Both the position numbers and the translations under genes were made by a program. A DNA stretch of 64,000 bases from Cylindrotheca closterium. Its lineage: Eukaryota; Bacillariophyta; Bacillariophyceae; Bacillariales; Bacillariaceae. The notes under the pieces were generated by a model. That model was given only the letters and a program-made list of their open reading frames with translations. It ran no database searches and was not told the origin of the DNA. How positions within the stretch are numbered: position 1 is the stretch's first letter; each line of letters begins with the position of its first letter. Below, piece after piece: positions 20,055 through 30,555 of this stretch. Location: positions 124,001 through 188,000 of the forward strand of contig CAKOGP040001847.1 of assembly GCA_933822405.4 (NCBI GenBank), read 5' to 3'.

Positions 20055-23000
20055 ATGAGGATGGCGGAGGTTATCGAGCTGTCAGACGACTCCAGTGATG
20101 ATGAATGTCGACAGGAACAGGTATCCACTGTTGGCGCAACAAATAAGGCTTCAAAACCAAGCCACCAGTCGCAAGTGATTTCACTGCTAGAAAGTAGTGA
20201 CAATGAATCATCCGCAACATTGCCACCACAAAGAAACAACAAGAGTACTCGTGTTCAGTCCAAACGACCAGGTTCCTCCTTTTCAAAGACATACGCTTAT
20301 CTGGATTATTCGGATGATTCAGATGATGATTCGTTGAGCCAATATCAAGCAAGCGGGCTTTCCTCCAAGGTTGATTGTGGTGGAGGAAGAAAGCGAAAAC
20401 GAAATGATGATTCAACAGGTCAACAGGCTTTCGTCTCGCCACACGCAACAGCCACCATCAACAGGGTGACTCCCGTTCAGCCTTTGAACGACATCAATAA
20501 CTCAAGAGTGATTACGCAGGACATGATGGATGAACCACCAATGTCGTCACCATCACCTGAGACTTTGAATGCCCACAATAATACAGTAGGTGATGGCGGC
20601 AGTGCATCCAATACTACTATGAATAATGCGAGCCATCCACAAACACCAATAGAGCCGAGGAGGATTATTGCCAATCCTTACACACAGAAGAAGAAAGCAC
20701 CACCCCCTCTAGCAGCAGCAACACAAGGGTCAACAAGAACGGAACAAGTGGCAGTGGTACCAGCAAGAATAACTGTCAATCCATACTCGCGTAAATCACC
20801 TCCAACCACAACATCAGGGACAGCAGCATTGCTCGCACCAACAGCATCTCCTTCGTCACTTTCTTCTTCCAACGACCACATGTTTCCTTCCCAATTGACA
20901 CGCCGGGGCAAGACCTATCCCGACCTTCGTGCCAAAATGGCCCTGTGTCTCTGGAGGTACGCGAGATCCTTGGCCCATTGCAGTTACAACCGCACCCGGT
21001 TTGCCCAGGCCATTCAAAAAGTGGTGGCCCTCAGTTGCTTGGCCGAATATCCCATTCGATCGCTTCAAGAATACATTCTCCGCTTTCAAGGCCAGTCGAT
21101 TGAAGCCGTGTCGGTCATGAAACAAAAAGTAAAGGACTTGTTGGAGCAGTTGACCAAGGGAGGTTGGGAGACCGTGTCCACATCCACCAATGCCAGTGTC
21201 ACTGGTCAGTACTACTCGATTGCAGAAGCCTGTCTAGTGGCATGCAAGAAACGACTGCAACCACGACTAATGGAACTGGAACAAGAACAAGCATCAGCAG
21301 ATGGCGGCACCCACTCGTCGTCATTGGAGGAGCGCCTCAAACAAAAGGAACATTTTCTACCACTTTCCTTGCTCCTTGCCGACATTGACAAGCGCTTACG
21401 ACCCGAGTGTCCCTCCAATATTGCTCGACCGCAAGATCAAGACAATGGTGTCAAGTTTTATGAGCAATCCTCAACGATATCGGCCGAATTTCATCAAATC
21501 AAACGGCTCTGCTCTCTCTCGCACATTAAATTTCACAAGAAAAAGGGAGACATTGTGGTGGAATTGCTCCCACTGGGGTATCACATTGCGACACGACTCA
21601 TTTCGAGAGTGGTGGTGTATCCAGCACCCAATGGATGGTATCGCCGGAGTCATCATCATGACCACTATAATGCAAAGGCACCAGGAGCCCATCCAGCATC
21701 GTATTCAAATCCTCCTCCGTGCAGCTGGTCCAACCTGGTCTTGTGCATGGACTTTCGGGAAGGGGGTGGTGCCACTCGAGTATTGCATCAAATGTGCAAC
21801 GATTTGGATTCGATTCAGCTACCCTACTTTGTGGCAAGCCTTTCCATTGGGGATTATGTCTTTTTTCACAAGGACAAGTTGTTGCCGGTATTGATTGAGC
21901 GGAAATCGATTGAAGATCTGGCGCAGAGTATCTATGATGGCCGTTGGCAGAGTCAAAAGAAACGAATGTAAGTGCAACTCCTCATCATCACAATGGCCCT
22001 TAATTTACATAATGGCTAGCTAGTTTAAAATTTGTGTGGATGCGTTCATTCATTCATTCTTTCATTTTCACTCATTTACTCTTGTCAATTTTCTTTCTTG
22101 TAGGTATCAAGGTCAGCACGTGTTTGGGTATGGAAACGCCATTTTGATTTATATTGTAGAAGGCAAACAGGAGCATCACCTAGTGACTGGAGGGTTCATT
22201 GGGAGCACTCGATTTAAGATATCACTCGAACGATTGAACGACGAGATTGAAAAGCTCAGTCACGATGGATTTGAGGTTCTACGAACGGCATCTCCCAGTA
22301 GCACCCTGCACGAACTATCCAAATGGGCCAAGACGATTGATCAGCAAGTTGAAACCGGAATTTTGAAACCCAAGTACACTTACGAAGAGTTCCGGGAAGA
22401 AGTGTCCAAGATTCCACCCAACACTGATTTTTCTCGGATTGCCAAGGATCACTATCGGCAACGCAAGGAGCGGGATATTGCACAAGAGACGATTGTGGTA
22501 GTTGACAGCAGTGACGACGACAATGATGACGATGCTGATGATGGGAATAAAAATGGGAGTGATTTGCCAACTCCACAGAATCATCATTCGTTGGCACAAA
22601 GCGTTGCTAGCAAGCCATTGCCTAGTATTGCGTCAGTTGTGAAAAGAAGCAGCAGCACCACCGCTATTGACATTGCCAAAGAAATCAAACAGCGAGCTAC
22701 TACTGCCTTTCCAAAAGCGGAACATCCCGACTATTCCAAGTGGACGAGGGCGGCATTGGTAAAGGAATGCCTGCAAATTGGCTTGACCAAATCCGGATCT
22801 CGCCACGATCTGATTCAACGATTGCAAGGTCCAAGACCACCGACATTGTGGATCCAACGCAAGACTCAAGGGCATTGGGTACCTGCTCGACCAGACTCTT
22901 CTGGAACCGCCCTCATGGTGGCGCTTTGGTTGTTGCAACAAGAGCATCCGACCGAAACGGAAGGGTTCCGCAAAGCGGATATCTGCAAAAAGGCTGACAA

Positions 23001-23232
23001 GTTAAACATTAGTCGAGAGCCCTTTGTGGGTGGAAAAAAGTCCTTTGGTCAATTCTATGATGGATGGAGTTCGTGTACCTATTGCAGGAAGGATCCTTAT
23101 CCTCTGGTTGAGAATAGAAAGTACCATAAGTTTCGTTTGACAAGAGAAGGGGCATTTGCTGGATTACCACTGGCCGAACAGCTCCACGAATGGTGCCATA
23201 TTCACAATACCTGTAGCTGCAAGGATATGTAA
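20055..23232 (+). CDS. MUS81: MUS81-type structure-specific endonuclease with rearranged domains (two exons)
   Basis: A protein of 1013 residues from exons 20055-21967 and 22104-23232. The 136-bp intron starts GTAAGT, ends TTGTAG and falls inside the Met codon after KKR. MUS81 with an EME partner cuts branched DNA during recombination and fork repair. The ERCC4 nuclease core is clear: LCMDFREGG, SIGDYVFF, then ERKSIEDLAQSIYDGRW at 615-631 with the catalytic ERK. A Mus81-like N-terminal helical region (about 300-360) precedes it. Oddly, after the nuclease come a SAP-like motif (847-880) and a winged-helix-like segment (about 895-1000: FGQFYDGWSS, then KFRLTREG), a module that in other MUS81 proteins lies before the nuclease. 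A C-terminal HhH2 is not evident. Three SUMO-interaction-like motifs are seen (VIELSDDSSDDE, VISLLESSDNE, TIVVVDSSDDD). Confidence 0.85.
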
Positions 23233-23313
23233 TGAGAGGATCTGAAAACAAGTTCCCGTTTTTGTAATGTTTTTTTAAAAATAAAGTATATACTAATATT
23301 TCCTAGGTCCTAT

Positions 23314-23895
23314 TTATGACGATCGTTCCTTTGCCTTGATGGTTTCATCTGCCATGACAACCTTCTCGGAAGCCACCGCCATGATGGTATGATAAGATTC
23401 CAACATGGCATCTGTCCTGACTATGACTTGTTGCAATCTCCTGGACAAGTCGTCCATGGTCAATCGAACCTGATCCAAACGTTGTTCGTCACTGGGAGTA
23501 ATTTGGTAGGAAGTCAAAATGGGTGCTTGGGTGACTTGATCTTCCCGGAGCCCCTTTCCTTTTTCAGTGTGTGGTTGCAACAAGTGCATAATCTTGCTCA
23601 ATTCTTGCATATCCTTGTCAAGAGTAGCAGCGGAAGCCAACACTTCCTGTCTTCGATAAAGTAATGGCTGTTGTTGGTGCGTCAAGGCCATACCAGGATC
23701 GAGTTCCTTAAAGAGCGCTTGAGATTCGTTCCAAGTTTCACGAAAGGCAGCAGTGGTTTGTTGGTTGACAGCAGTTTGGACCTTATCCAATCGTTGAGCA
23801 ATGTCGCTCTTGGTGACGGTGGGTAAACCAAATCCCAGTTTGGATTCCAAGTCCAACAGACGGGATTCCAACGTTTGTTCGGTAGGGGATGGCAT
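23314..23895 (-). CDS. Dynactin subunit 3 (p24)-like coiled-coil protein
   Basis: A protein of 193 residues from the ATG at 23895; the frame extends 18 codons further upstream without an ATG. It is almost entirely helical. The N-terminus TLESRLLDLESKLGFG resembles the opening of p24/DCTN3 (a short helix with paired Leu and a following Gly-rich turn). It then reads DIAQRLDKVQTAVNQQ, LFKELDPGM (compare the LDP motif of DCTN3), and a long helix ending VRTDAMLESYHTIMAVASEKV. Length is also close to the 186 residues usual for DCTN3. Dynactin p24 sits in the shoulder of the dynein activator complex. The match is by pattern only, so other coiled-coil proteins are possible. Its 3' end is 80 bases from the MUS81 stop. 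Confidence 0.6.
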   Translation of the reverse strand: MPSPTEQTLESRLLDLESKLGFGLPTVTKSDIAQRLDKVQTAVNQQTTAAFRETWNESQALFKELDPGMALTHQQQPLLYRRQEVLASAATLDKDMQELSKIMHLLQPHTEKGKGLREDQVTQAPILTSYQITPSDEQRLDQVRLTMDDLSRRLQQVIVRTDAMLESYHTIMAVASEKVVMADETIKAKERSS

Positions 23896-24323
23896 TGTTG
23901 TGTCTTTTCGTATTGCGCTTGGTTGCTTACTGGAAGAATGGAATGACAATGGTAGTGAAAGCCAAGTATGACGATAGTATAGTCAAAATGAAATAACAAT
24001 GATGTTGTGATTATTATTGCTCCAACAATAATATAACGGATGCTCTATTGCATATAATATGCTGCAGCGTAATATGCGCGTTCCGTTTGAAAACCAGTCG
24101 GACCAGTCAACAGTAATGACAAACGCGACTGCGATCATATAGAAAAGACGAGATGCGTTTGAAATCTTTTTTCGGTCCTGATGCGTCTCTCCATTCATGT
24201 TATACTCGTAGTCTATGTGCCAGACGCTCCGGAATCTGAACGATCCAACAATATTAATAGTATAATTGCAATACGTTGCAAACGTTGCCCCATTGTCCCA
24301 CTGAGCACCCCAGGCAAACAAAA
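23896..24323. promoter_or_regulatory. Divergent intergenic region
   Basis: About 430 AT-rich bases between the starts of the p24-like gene (leftward) and the BspA-like LRR gene (rightward). No named element is recognised. Confidence 0.45.
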
Positions 24324-25727
24324 ATGCAAGCAGATGAACTCATTACCTTCTACTATCGTGGTGAACAAGGCCAAGAACGTGCACCACAATATACGAAACG
24401 GCTCATTGTTGATGCTAGCGTGAAACGTTTACCCGACTTTTTCTGCAGGAGAACGAACACTTTTTTCCTGGAAGACATACAGCTGAACGAAGGACTGAGA
24501 CAAATTGGACATGATGCTTTTGAAACTTGTTTATTCTCTAAGGTCACGATCCCCAGCACGACCACCATTATTGGGGCGAGAGCATTCAATGGCGTTCGGG
24601 TAAAACACATCTCTTTCACCGAACCATCATCATTGCAGAGAATCAGGAGCGCAGCATTTATTTACTGCCGTAATTTGGGAAGAATCACCACTCCATCGAG
24701 CTTGACGGTATTGGAAGAAAGCGTCTTTAGTTTTTGTGCATCATTGGTGGAGGTGGATCTTTCCTTGTCACACATGATCAACATTCCAAATTCTGCGTTT
24801 ACAGGGAGCCGAAAGCTACGAGCAGTCCGCCTGCCTAATTCTGTGCAGTTGATTGCTACCTTTGCATTCAGCAACTGTCCTAATTTGGTCACGGTTGAAG
24901 TCGCGCCTACTAGTAGTCGCATCATGCTTGGAGAAAATTCCTTTCAAGGATGCGTAGCACTTGCGAATATCGGACTGCCAAAACGTGGTTGTTCTCATTC
25001 CGGAGAGCCTTTTGAAGGGTGCACCTCCCTGAAAAAGCACTACGGTGCCACGAGCCGTGAAATTATTAAGGGTATATTGCGCCGTTTCGATCGGCGTCCC
25101 GTCCACAAATTGTGCTATTACTCATCCACCACCACAGTCCAAGACCTACTACTCGACAGCACAGAATCGCACCACGACTCCAAAATGATAGACAAGTTCA
25201 AAATGACTCCATTTCACATCCTATGTCTTTCTGTCAAGCCCAGGCGAGATCTATTCCTTGCTCTTCTCGACAATACTAAGAATAAGTACCCACATTATGT
25301 GCTTGGTCGGAAAGATGCCAAACGGAGACGAGCCATGGACTACTTACTCTCCAATTGGACTCCTGAAGCCGCAGACTTGTTTCAAATAGCCATGCAACGC
25401 TGGGCGATCGATCCATTGCAACGTTGGGGTGCCCCTGACGAGTTGGTGCAAGACATGGAGGCCTGTGTGGAAGCAATAGTTAGTGGTAGTAATGGTACTA
25501 CTACCAGCAAACGCCGATTCAAATTGTACAAAGCTGCAACCTCTGCATTCAAATTCTATGCATCTCATGAAAACATGACAGTGTTGGAGTTGAGCTTGTG
25601 GAAACAAAAGCTGCAGGAAATGATTGGTGCTGCTCCTCAAGAACGACGAGAGGACTGCCGTGTGCTGTGTCAAGCCGATTTGGTGCTTGCAAATGTAAGT
25701 ACCTTCCTTGGACTAGTCCAGTCTTGA
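24324..25727 (+). CDS. BspA-like (LRR_5) leucine-rich repeat protein
   Basis: A protein of 467 residues from the ATG at 24324 (MQADELITFYYRG). The frame upstream lacks another ATG. Residues 45-250 hold six or seven BspA/Treponema-type repeats of about 23 residues, for example GLRQIGHDAFETC, LTVLEESVFSFCASL, VQLIATFAFSNCPNL and GENSFQGCVAL. The C-terminal 210 residues form a helical region (VHKLCYYSS, MTPFHILCLSV, CRVLCQADLVLANVSTFL) that I recall as the usual partner of these repeats in diatoms. There is no signal peptide. The family is large in diatoms with no known biochemical function; protein binding is inferred. A GTAAGT inside the last codons is probably not used, because the frame continues to the family's usual end. 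Confidence 0.8.
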   Translation: MQADELITFYYRGEQGQERAPQYTKRLIVDASVKRLPDFFCRRTNTFFLEDIQLNEGLRQIGHDAFETCLFSKVTIPSTTTIIGARAFNGVRVKHISFTEPSSLQRIRSAAFIYCRNLGRITTPSSLTVLEESVFSFCASLVEVDLSLSHMINIPNSAFTGSRKLRAVRLPNSVQLIATFAFSNCPNLVTVEVAPTSSRIMLGENSFQGCVALANIGLPKRGCSHSGEPFEGCTSLKKHYGATSREIIKGILRRFDRRPVHKLCYYSSTTTVQDLLLDSTESHHDSKMIDKFKMTPFHILCLSVKPRRDLFLALLDNTKNKYPHYVLGRKDAKRRRAMDYLLSNWTPEAADLFQIAMQRWAIDPLQRWGAPDELVQDMEACVEAIVSGSNGTTTSKRRFKLYKAATSAFKFYASHENMTVLELSLWKQKLQEMIGAAPQERREDCRVLCQADLVLANVSTFLGLVQS

Positions 25728-26204
25728 ATTGGTTCGTAGAAACAGAACAAGCAGCCTGCACATACTATAGCCATAGAAGATTGATGAATAGTGTAGTACC
25801 GGTAGCCGGTAGGACTACTAGACAATCGATTTGATTTTAAATATGTACTGTGTTAGTTTTGAATGCAGTCGGGCCAGTCGACAATGCCACGACAAGAAGT
25901 GCGCGATGAAAATAAAAATGATGGTTTCCATTCAAGTCACTCATATTTACTTTCATCTACTTTCCTACATGTACTGTATTGCCAGTCAGTGATCACCACA
26001 TACCATTTATATCTATATATATAGATAATACAACAAAGATACCACATACATGCACTTGGTGTAAGAACTTTAAGGCTGTCAGACTATAAGAATCAATCCT
26101 GCAACAACCATCATCCGACATTTGTTTGGTCGTGAATCAGTGATTGAGTCAGTTAGTCAGTTAGTCAGTTAGTCAGTTCGTCAAGTCTCTCTCTCTACAC
26201 ACAC
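25728..26204. promoter_or_regulatory. Intergenic upstream of the amino-acid transporter
   Basis: About 480 bases. It holds one TACCGGTA (25797-25804), a perfect 18-bp AT palindrome at 26010-26027, a four-unit 8-bp repeat at 26148-26179, and a CT-rich run ending just before the ATG at 26205. The AT palindrome lies about 180 bases before the start codon. Confidence 0.5.
26148..26179 (+). repeat. Four tandem copies of GTCAGTTA
   Basis: Four exact or nearly exact 8-base units (the last ends TTC) in the presumed 5' untranslated region of the transporter gene. Confidence 0.85.
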
Positions 26205-26506
26205 ATGACAGTGTTACCGGGAAGGTCCAATAATGGAGGCACAAGTGCTTGGCAAGCCTTTATTTCCTTACTCAAAGGCTACGTGGGTCCAGGGTGTCTC
26301 TCACTGCCATGGGCCATTTCGCAACTGGGGATTCCGTTTGGTGCCATTAGTGTGTTTGTGGTCAGCTATTGGACGTCCATGAACATTTGGCACGTGGTGG
26401 AACTCAAGCGAATGTATCAAGAAGAATTGGAAGCATCAGCGGCAACTACTGCAAATAATGAACCTCATGGTCCTTCCGATGCCGCAGTGGACAGTAATGG
26501 TGATAG

Positions 26507-26540
<34 letters not shown>

Positions 26541-28049
26541 TCGACTACACTACAACTACAGCAACAAGAGCAACAAGACCACAACGATCCCGAAACTACC
26601 CATGATGCCTTTGGCACACAACCGTCTTCGATCATTATTACCTACCCAGATGTTGGTCATTGGCTGTACGGCAAACGATTTGCCCAATTCTTGACGTCCA
26701 TGATTTGCGTCCAGCAATTGGCGGTTTGTACCGTCTTTTTGAGTTTTATTGGTGAAAATTTGGGTGCTGCCTTGGAACAATTGTTAGGGGAAAAGCTGGA
26801 TCATACTCTCGTCATTACCTTTGTTCTGCCCTGTGCTCTGCTCTTGACTACCTCTCTGTCGAATCTCAAGGTGTTGGCACCCGTCATGACGTTGGCGACG
26901 TTGGCATTGTTTGCAGGCTTTGCAGTATTGTTTGTCTTGGTATTCCAAGCGTGGCCTCAACGACCCCAGCCATATTTGACGGAAATTCAAGATTGGGGCA
27001 ACCTTCCACTGGCAATCTGTGCCATTTTGTTTAGTTTTGAAGGGATTTGTCTCATCTTGCCAATTGAAACAAGCATGACTTATGGAAAAGAACAATTTGG
27101 ATTGGTCTTTTGCAGTGCCATGGCCGCTTCCGCCCTTATTTTTGCTTCGGTGGCATCCTTTTGCGTCATGGCCTTTGGACGAGTGTCGTCAGGTAGTATT
27201 ACAGCCTTTTTGGTGCAACAACAACAACAACAACAGCACGGAGAAGAAAAGGAGGAAAACCTGCAGATTCTAAACATGGCCAATCTATTGGTGAGCCTGG
27301 CGGTCTTGCTCACGTACCCACTCCAGCTCTTTCCATCCTACGAGTTGGTCGGTCCATCCGTGGCCAAATATTTCACCAAGGGGAGCAGGACAAGAACGTC
27401 CACAATAATAGACGATGAAACGGAAGAAAATGGATATGTCGCAGCCAATTCTGACGACGAAGGCGGGATCGATGCCTTGACAGACCGATTGTCCTCCAGC
27501 GTTGAACTATCACCTGCAGAAAGGCCGTTTTCGGACGAGGATGATGATATGGAACAAGCTGCAGTAGCAAGACGGAGCTCCGAAGAGATTCCAATTGCAG
27601 CCACGTTGAATTTACAGGATGCAACGACACATCCGGAGACGAGCTATTGGAACTACTATGGGACGTCCTATGGAGATACTCCGGCAGTTCGAATTGGACT
27701 GGTGTTCATCACGTACAGCTTTGCCATTGTGGTGCCAAACGTTCAGTTACTAGTAAGTTTGGCTGGAGCCGTGAGTGGGAGTGCAACTGGTCTATTGGTA
27801 CCACCCCTGTTACAACTGGCTCATTGGAAAAAGAAAGAACAACAAGAACGACAACGACAGCTGGAAGAAGAGGAGGAGTCATCATCGACACCGCCACCGC
27901 CACCACAGCATGTTGCCTATGGATCTTGGTACTACCAACGACGACGGATGCAATGTTACATCTTGTTCATGATGGGATGCCTTGTCTTGGTGATAGGGAC
28001 GGTATCAGCGCTGTGGGACATCATCAAGGTCTATCGAGGCGTTGGTTGA
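26205..28049 (+). CDS. Amino-acid/auxin permease (AAAP) family transporter
   Basis: A protein of 614 residues in the Aa_trans family, proton-coupled carriers of amino acids at the plasma or vacuolar membrane. The first helix reads AWQAFISLLKGYVGPGCLSL and then PWAISQLGIPFGAISVF, matching the family opening (GxGxLxLPxA). Later helices include FVLPCALLLTTSLSN, TLALFAGFAVLFVLVF, LAICAILFSFEGICLILPI (with the conserved FxFEG) and the last pair near the C-terminus, about eleven in all. Low-complexity loops are inserted: a Thr run after helix 2, a Gln run after helix 7, and an acidic stretch of about 90 residues between helices 8 and 9. Substrate cannot be predicted. The N-terminus before the first helix is very short (about 15 residues). 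Confidence 0.85.
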
Positions 28050-28357
28050 TCCGAATGATTGCCAACAACGCGACAATAATCCCTCATTCAATGCTAATTG
28101 TTGTACGCAACATGTGGACAGGAAGAGGCATACATAATAGAGCCTACAGACGATAGAATCCAAACTAGTTTAATATCAACAAATTTTTGTCATTTGAGTT
28201 GCATCCTTTCGTCCTTCCAAATCGGAGGTCGAGCGATTCACCGTTCTGAAAAAGCATTCAAAACGACATAGAACTAAATGGTTCTTCGGGGAAGCGGCAG
28301 AAGCAAATGTTTTCAAACCGCATCAACCCCCCTGTTTTTGCCGCTTGCCTCCAGCTT
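28050..28357. other. Intergenic, convergent 3' ends
   Basis: About 310 bases between the facing 3' ends of the transporter and the PPIase gene. Nothing is recognised. Confidence 0.5.
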
Positions 28358-28897
28358 CTAGTACCAGTCACCACCTCCCGTTCGTTTGTCGACAATGATT
28401 ATATGAAATCCAAAATCGGTCAGGATGGGTCCTTGCAATTCTCCAATCTTTGTCTCTGGATCAAAAATGACCTTGTCAAATTCAGGCACCATTTTTCCAG
28501 GAGAAAAGCTTCCTAGGGATCCACCTTGGGAGGCCGAAGCGCATGTGGAAAAGTCTTTGGCACAATCGGCAAAGGTGGCTTCCCCAGTCGAGATCATCTT
28601 GATGACAACATTGGCTTCCGCTTTGGTGGGAACCAGAATGTGACGAGCAGAAGCCTTGATGGCTTCAGGGGGAGGGCCATATTCGTTGTTTTCGAAAGCC
28701 TTTGAAAAGGCGTCAAACAGTCCCATAGAAAGAGACGTCGTTGAACTGGAAATTATGACACTGTTATTGGTATCTTGTTCTTGCCTCCTGGTGGTGGTGG
28801 AAAGCAAATGAGCGGCGCGGGCATTTTGAAAGGCCTCCACAAAAGTCAATTGCAGCAGCAAAAGAAGCAGGAATGCGAGACTGATTCTCTTGAACAT
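28358..28897 (-). CDS. Plastid-targeted parvulin-type peptidyl-prolyl cis-trans isomerase
   Basis: A protein of 179 residues from the ATG at 28897 (MFKRISLAFLLLL). An upstream ATG is possible but would bury the signal peptide. The leader is a strong signal peptide ending FVEA, followed by Phe (ASAF-type junction) and a Ser/Thr-rich transit stretch, so plastid import is expected. The C-terminal 95 residues are a rotamase domain: ASARHILVPTKAEAN, FADCAKDFSTCASASQGGSLG, FSPGKMVPEFDKVIF and GPILTDFGFHIIIVDKR, which contains the family's two His (ARHILV and GFHIIIV). Parvulins speed proline isomerisation during protein folding. It is transcribed away from the signal peptidase gene, 230 bases from it. 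Confidence 0.87.
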   Translation of the reverse strand: MFKRISLAFLLLLLLQLTFVEAFQNARAAHLLSTTTRRQEQDTNNSVIISSSTTSLSMGLFDAFSKAFENNEYGPPPEAIKASARHILVPTKAEANVVIKMISTGEATFADCAKDFSTCASASQGGSLGSFSPGKMVPEFDKVIFDPETKIGELQGPILTDFGFHIIIVDKRTGGGDWY

Positions 28898-29127
28898 GTT
28901 TGTGATTGTGATAGAGATGACGATGACGATGCACAATAAACAACATGGCGGTGATGAATTGAAATGAATGACGCATTTCTCACATCTCGTGACTGACTCG
29001 TCATGGTGAGTCAGTACTGATCTAGTCGAGTGAATCAATCATCGTCATCATATATTATCAAAGAATAATAGATGAATAACCCATCTCGAAATCGTCGCAT
29101 AAAATATAATACAGTAGAATCCAATCG
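28898..29127. promoter_or_regulatory. Shared promoter region of two plastid-protein genes
   Basis: Only 230 bases separate the start codons of the PPIase (leftward) and the signal peptidase (rightward), so the two probably share a bidirectional promoter. An AT-rich stretch with TATATTATCA near 29049-29058 and AAAATATAATA at 29101-29111 could serve as core elements; this is inference. Confidence 0.5.
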
Positions 29128-30555
29128 ATGACGATGACGCCAATCAGCTTTGTGGTCTTTCTATGCTTCGTTTACTTCTTGATGCCAGTGGAGTCATTCT
29201 CGTCATCAAGCATTTTGCATCATCGCTCATCCTTATCCCCCTCCTTTCGACAACATGATGGTCGGCTTCCGTTGGCCAAGACCCTACAGGACAATGATGA
29301 TTCTTCATCATCGTCAACGACATCCTTTGCGTCTCCCATGGAGGCCGTTAAAAATTCATTTGGGTTTCAAACAAAGCAAGAAGAATTCCAAAAGGCACAA
29401 GCCGATGGCTTTGGCACACGCGCACGAAATGCGGCCATCAATGCGACAGTTGGTGATATCTTGGTACCGCTCTGCTCCAATTTGGAACAACGACAAAAAC
29501 TAGCCAATCAAGGTGTCTATCCAGGAGTCGAATATGAAATATGCAGCCTTACTTTATTGGCATCATCTGACGATGATATGTCCTCCAGCAGTGGTGACAG
29601 CGGTGACAGCGTTGGAATGAATGGCAATGATGATTCTGCGACTGCCACCATGATGACAGCAAAATCCAAGGTCGTACAGACTCTACAGGGTCTCGACCGT
29701 GGCGCCAAACAAGGTGTCATTGCCACTGTCAAACCTGCCTATCCTTTGCGAGCGCATTTGGAACGAGACGATTGGCCAGTCTCCGTAGCATTGTTGAAGG
29801 ATGTCCCACTGTGGTTGGCCAAGGCCACATATGAGGCAGGCACGGCTGTTGGAACTTTGGCGGTTTCTCTTTCAGGGTTGGTCATGGCATCGTTGGTGGC
29901 CTTTTGGATTCAATTGGTTGGAGTGCCAACACCATCCATGCTCCCAGCGTTGCAACCTGGGACAGTTGTGCTTGTAACACGGAGCCTGCCAATGTTAGGG
30001 AAGGCCTTTCAACCAAAAGTTGGAGATGTCGTCTTTTTCGATGCCCCATCCGAATTGGAGACTGCCATTTCTCAGCGCATGATAATGCCCGAAGAGTCAT
30101 CCGCTGCTACAGCGAGCCAAGACGATGTCAATGACGACATGGCCAATCTCGTGCCTTCTGCCAGCAGCAGCAGCAACAACAACAAGGCCGACACTAGCAC
30201 CAAAGGCAAGCAATTGCTCAAGCGCGTCGTGGCCGTTCCCAATGAAAAGGTAGGGGTCAGGCAGTCTTCGCCGTATGTTCAAGTCTCCGAGTCAACCTAC
30301 CGTTTCGATGTGATTGGACGATATGCCCGCCCCGAAATCTTTCCTGCCGACTCTTGGAATCGTCCCCTCGAGACTTTAGGAAGGAAGGAATACTTTGTGG
30401 CTGGAGACAATGGATACCGATCTGTTGATTCTAGGGTCTGGGGCCCACTCCAACAAAAGTACATTATTGGAACGGCCCAATGGGTGGTATGGCCTTTGGA
30501 CCATTTTGGACCCATCCCGCCTGGTCCCATTTCAGAAGTGACAAAGCCAAAATGA
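29128..30555 (+). CDS. Plastid type I signal peptidase (thylakoidal processing peptidase type)
   Basis: A protein of 475 residues. The leader is a signal peptide ending MPVES followed by Phe (ASAF-type), then a Ser-rich transit stretch. Residues 90-230 form a diatom-type N-terminal extension. A membrane helix near 245-265 leads into the S26 catalytic domain: VPTPSMLPALQPG with the nucleophile Ser270, KVGDVVFF, then LLKRVVAVP with the general base Lys365, and GDNGYRSVDSRVWGPL near 415-430. The enzyme removes lumen-targeting signals from thylakoid proteins, such as the PsbP-like protein in this window. A loop of about 50 residues, rich in Ser, Asn and acids, is inserted before the catalytic Lys. 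The gene is divergent from the plastid PPIase gene. Confidence 0.88.
   Translation: MTMTPISFVVFLCFVYFLMPVESFSSSSILHHRSSLSPSFRQHDGRLPLAKTLQDNDDSSSSSTTSFASPMEAVKNSFGFQTKQEEFQKAQADGFGTRARNAAINATVGDILVPLCSNLEQRQKLANQGVYPGVEYEICSLTLLASSDDDMSSSSGDSGDSVGMNGNDDSATATMMTAKSKVVQTLQGLDRGAKQGVIATVKPAYPLRAHLERDDWPVSVALLKDVPLWLAKATYEAGTAVGTLAVSLSGLVMASLVAFWIQLVGVPTPSMLPALQPGTVVLVTRSLPMLGKAFQPKVGDVVFFDAPSELETAISQRMIMPEESSAATASQDDVNDDMANLVPSASSSSNNNKADTSTKGKQLLKRVVAVPNEKVGVRQSSPYVQVSESTYRFDVIGRYARPEIFPADSWNRPLETLGRKEYFVAGDNGYRSVDSRVWGPLQQKYIIGTAQWVVWPLDHFGPIPPGPISEVTKPK

Noticed and set aside
21301..21894. Rightward frame of 197 codons inside the MUS81 exon
   Set aside because: Out-of-frame shadow of the nuclease-coding sequence.
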